Shown one piece after another: positions 63,544-64,000 of a stretch of DNA of 64,000 bases (position 1 is its first letter; each line of letters opens with the position of its first letter). The notes under the pieces were generated by a model, which saw only the letters and a program-made list of their open reading frames with translations, was not told the DNA's origin and searched no databases. The stretch comes from Anastrepha obliqua. Lineage: Eukaryota; Arthropoda; Insecta; Diptera; Tephritidae. The position numbers and the translations under genes were made by a program. The DNA lies in the NCBI RefSeq assembly GCF_027943255.1, contig NC_072896.1:68962501-69026500 (forward strand), read 5' to 3'.

Positions 63544-64000
63544 AAGGAACCATACCTCCAAAACGAATTCTGATGTCCCCCAATTTGGGTCGAACTTTTT
63601 AGTTTATTTTCTATAACTCACTTAAATTAATTTTTTCATTTACATATGTTCTGACAAAATAAATTTCGTAAGAGAAAAAATAGATATTATTATAAATAAA
63701 TAATAAATATTATTATAAATAAAGAAAAAACATAGCCATTTAGCTGATTTTTTCATGTAAAGGCCAAAGATGGTGATATTTTGAAATGATTGTATGGGGA
63801 ATCCCCCAAGGGAGTTCCAGGGGGTGTACCACTGGCATGGGTGGATCGGCCGTCCAAAGTTAGTGGGGGTCGGTCATACATTTGGACTTGATTGGAGCAC
63901 TCTAAATGGGTCAAAGTGGGATTTTTCAAAATTTGCCCCTACCCAGAAGTTCGACCCAAATTGGGGGACATCAGAATTCGTTTTAGAGGTATGGTTCCTT
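63544..64000. mobile_element. fold-back (long inverted repeat) element, cut by window end
   Basis: 63544-63597 (AAGGAACCATACCTCCAAAA, CGAATTCTGATGTCCCCCAA, TTTGGGTCGAACTT) is the reverse complement of 63947-64000 with one mismatch over 54 bp. The arms probably extend outward on the left (to about 63455, GGGTCGATTTGTAGGGAGGC), but the right-hand counterpart lies beyond the window. The 350-bp interior has an AT-rich half and a G-rich half (GGGGGTCGGTCATACATTTG) and no coding sequence. Confidence 0.8.

Noticed and set aside
1..64000. CRISPR arrays, operons, phage or integron features
   Set aside because: No regularly spaced repeats or prokaryotic gene organisation; introns, LINEs, SINEs and mariners show nuclear insect DNA.

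Overview
This is nuclear DNA of an insect, most probably a higher fly and perhaps a tephritid fruit fly. It is AT-rich, host introns are 58-86 bp (apart from one enlarged by transposons), and Tc1/mariner elements are very dense, including the DD41D 'rosa' type known from Ceratitis. The species assignment is inference; the sequence itself shows a eukaryotic gene with introns in a landscape of transposon relics. No operons, CRISPR arrays, rRNA genes or functional tRNA genes were seen.

Only one convincing host gene is present: a plus-strand, six-exon gene at 17002-21617. It encodes a 715-residue secreted/multi-pass membrane protein of the nose-resistant-to-fluoxetine (NRF-6-like) acyltransferase-3 family. 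All exons join in phase. Intron 4 uses a GC-AG splice pair, intron 5 is 63 bp and readable in frame, and intron 3 (2.2 kb) holds a LINE 3' end and a DD41D transposon. A Myb/SANT (zeste/Harbinger-like) exon at 40420-40786 may be a second host or transposon-borne gene.

The rest is a transposon graveyard. From left to right: a LINE RNase H relic (1-735); a Jockey-type LINE split by a mariner (915-3240); a mariner with perfect 26-bp ends but a mutated catalytic Asp (4776-6054); a mariner relic carrying a nested, rearranged mariner with 188-bp inverted arms (7080-8475); a tRNA-derived SINE with a 10-bp target duplication (9091-9399); a ~1.9 kb unit with long inverted repeats coding for a PIN/FEN-like plus CXC cysteine-rich protein (11441-13332); a sister copy of the nested mariner (13936-14834); the NRF-6-like gene; Helitron, LINE, Tc1 and SINE scraps (22-36 kb); an RTE-like LINE (37312-39118); mariners at 40839-42040 and 46491-47770; several short DD41D deletion derivatives (43-48 kb); a nearly full-length minus-strand Jockey LINE with ORF1 zinc knuckles, endonuclease and RT (52745-56930); and a mariner with an uninterrupted 348-codon transposase (58801-60083). 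The window ends inside a fold-back element (63544-64000).

The most interesting items are the PIN/CXC long-TIR unit, the mariner whose 3' end was replaced by an inverted copy of its own 5' end at an 11-bp microhomology, and the tRNA-headed SINE family present in five copies.
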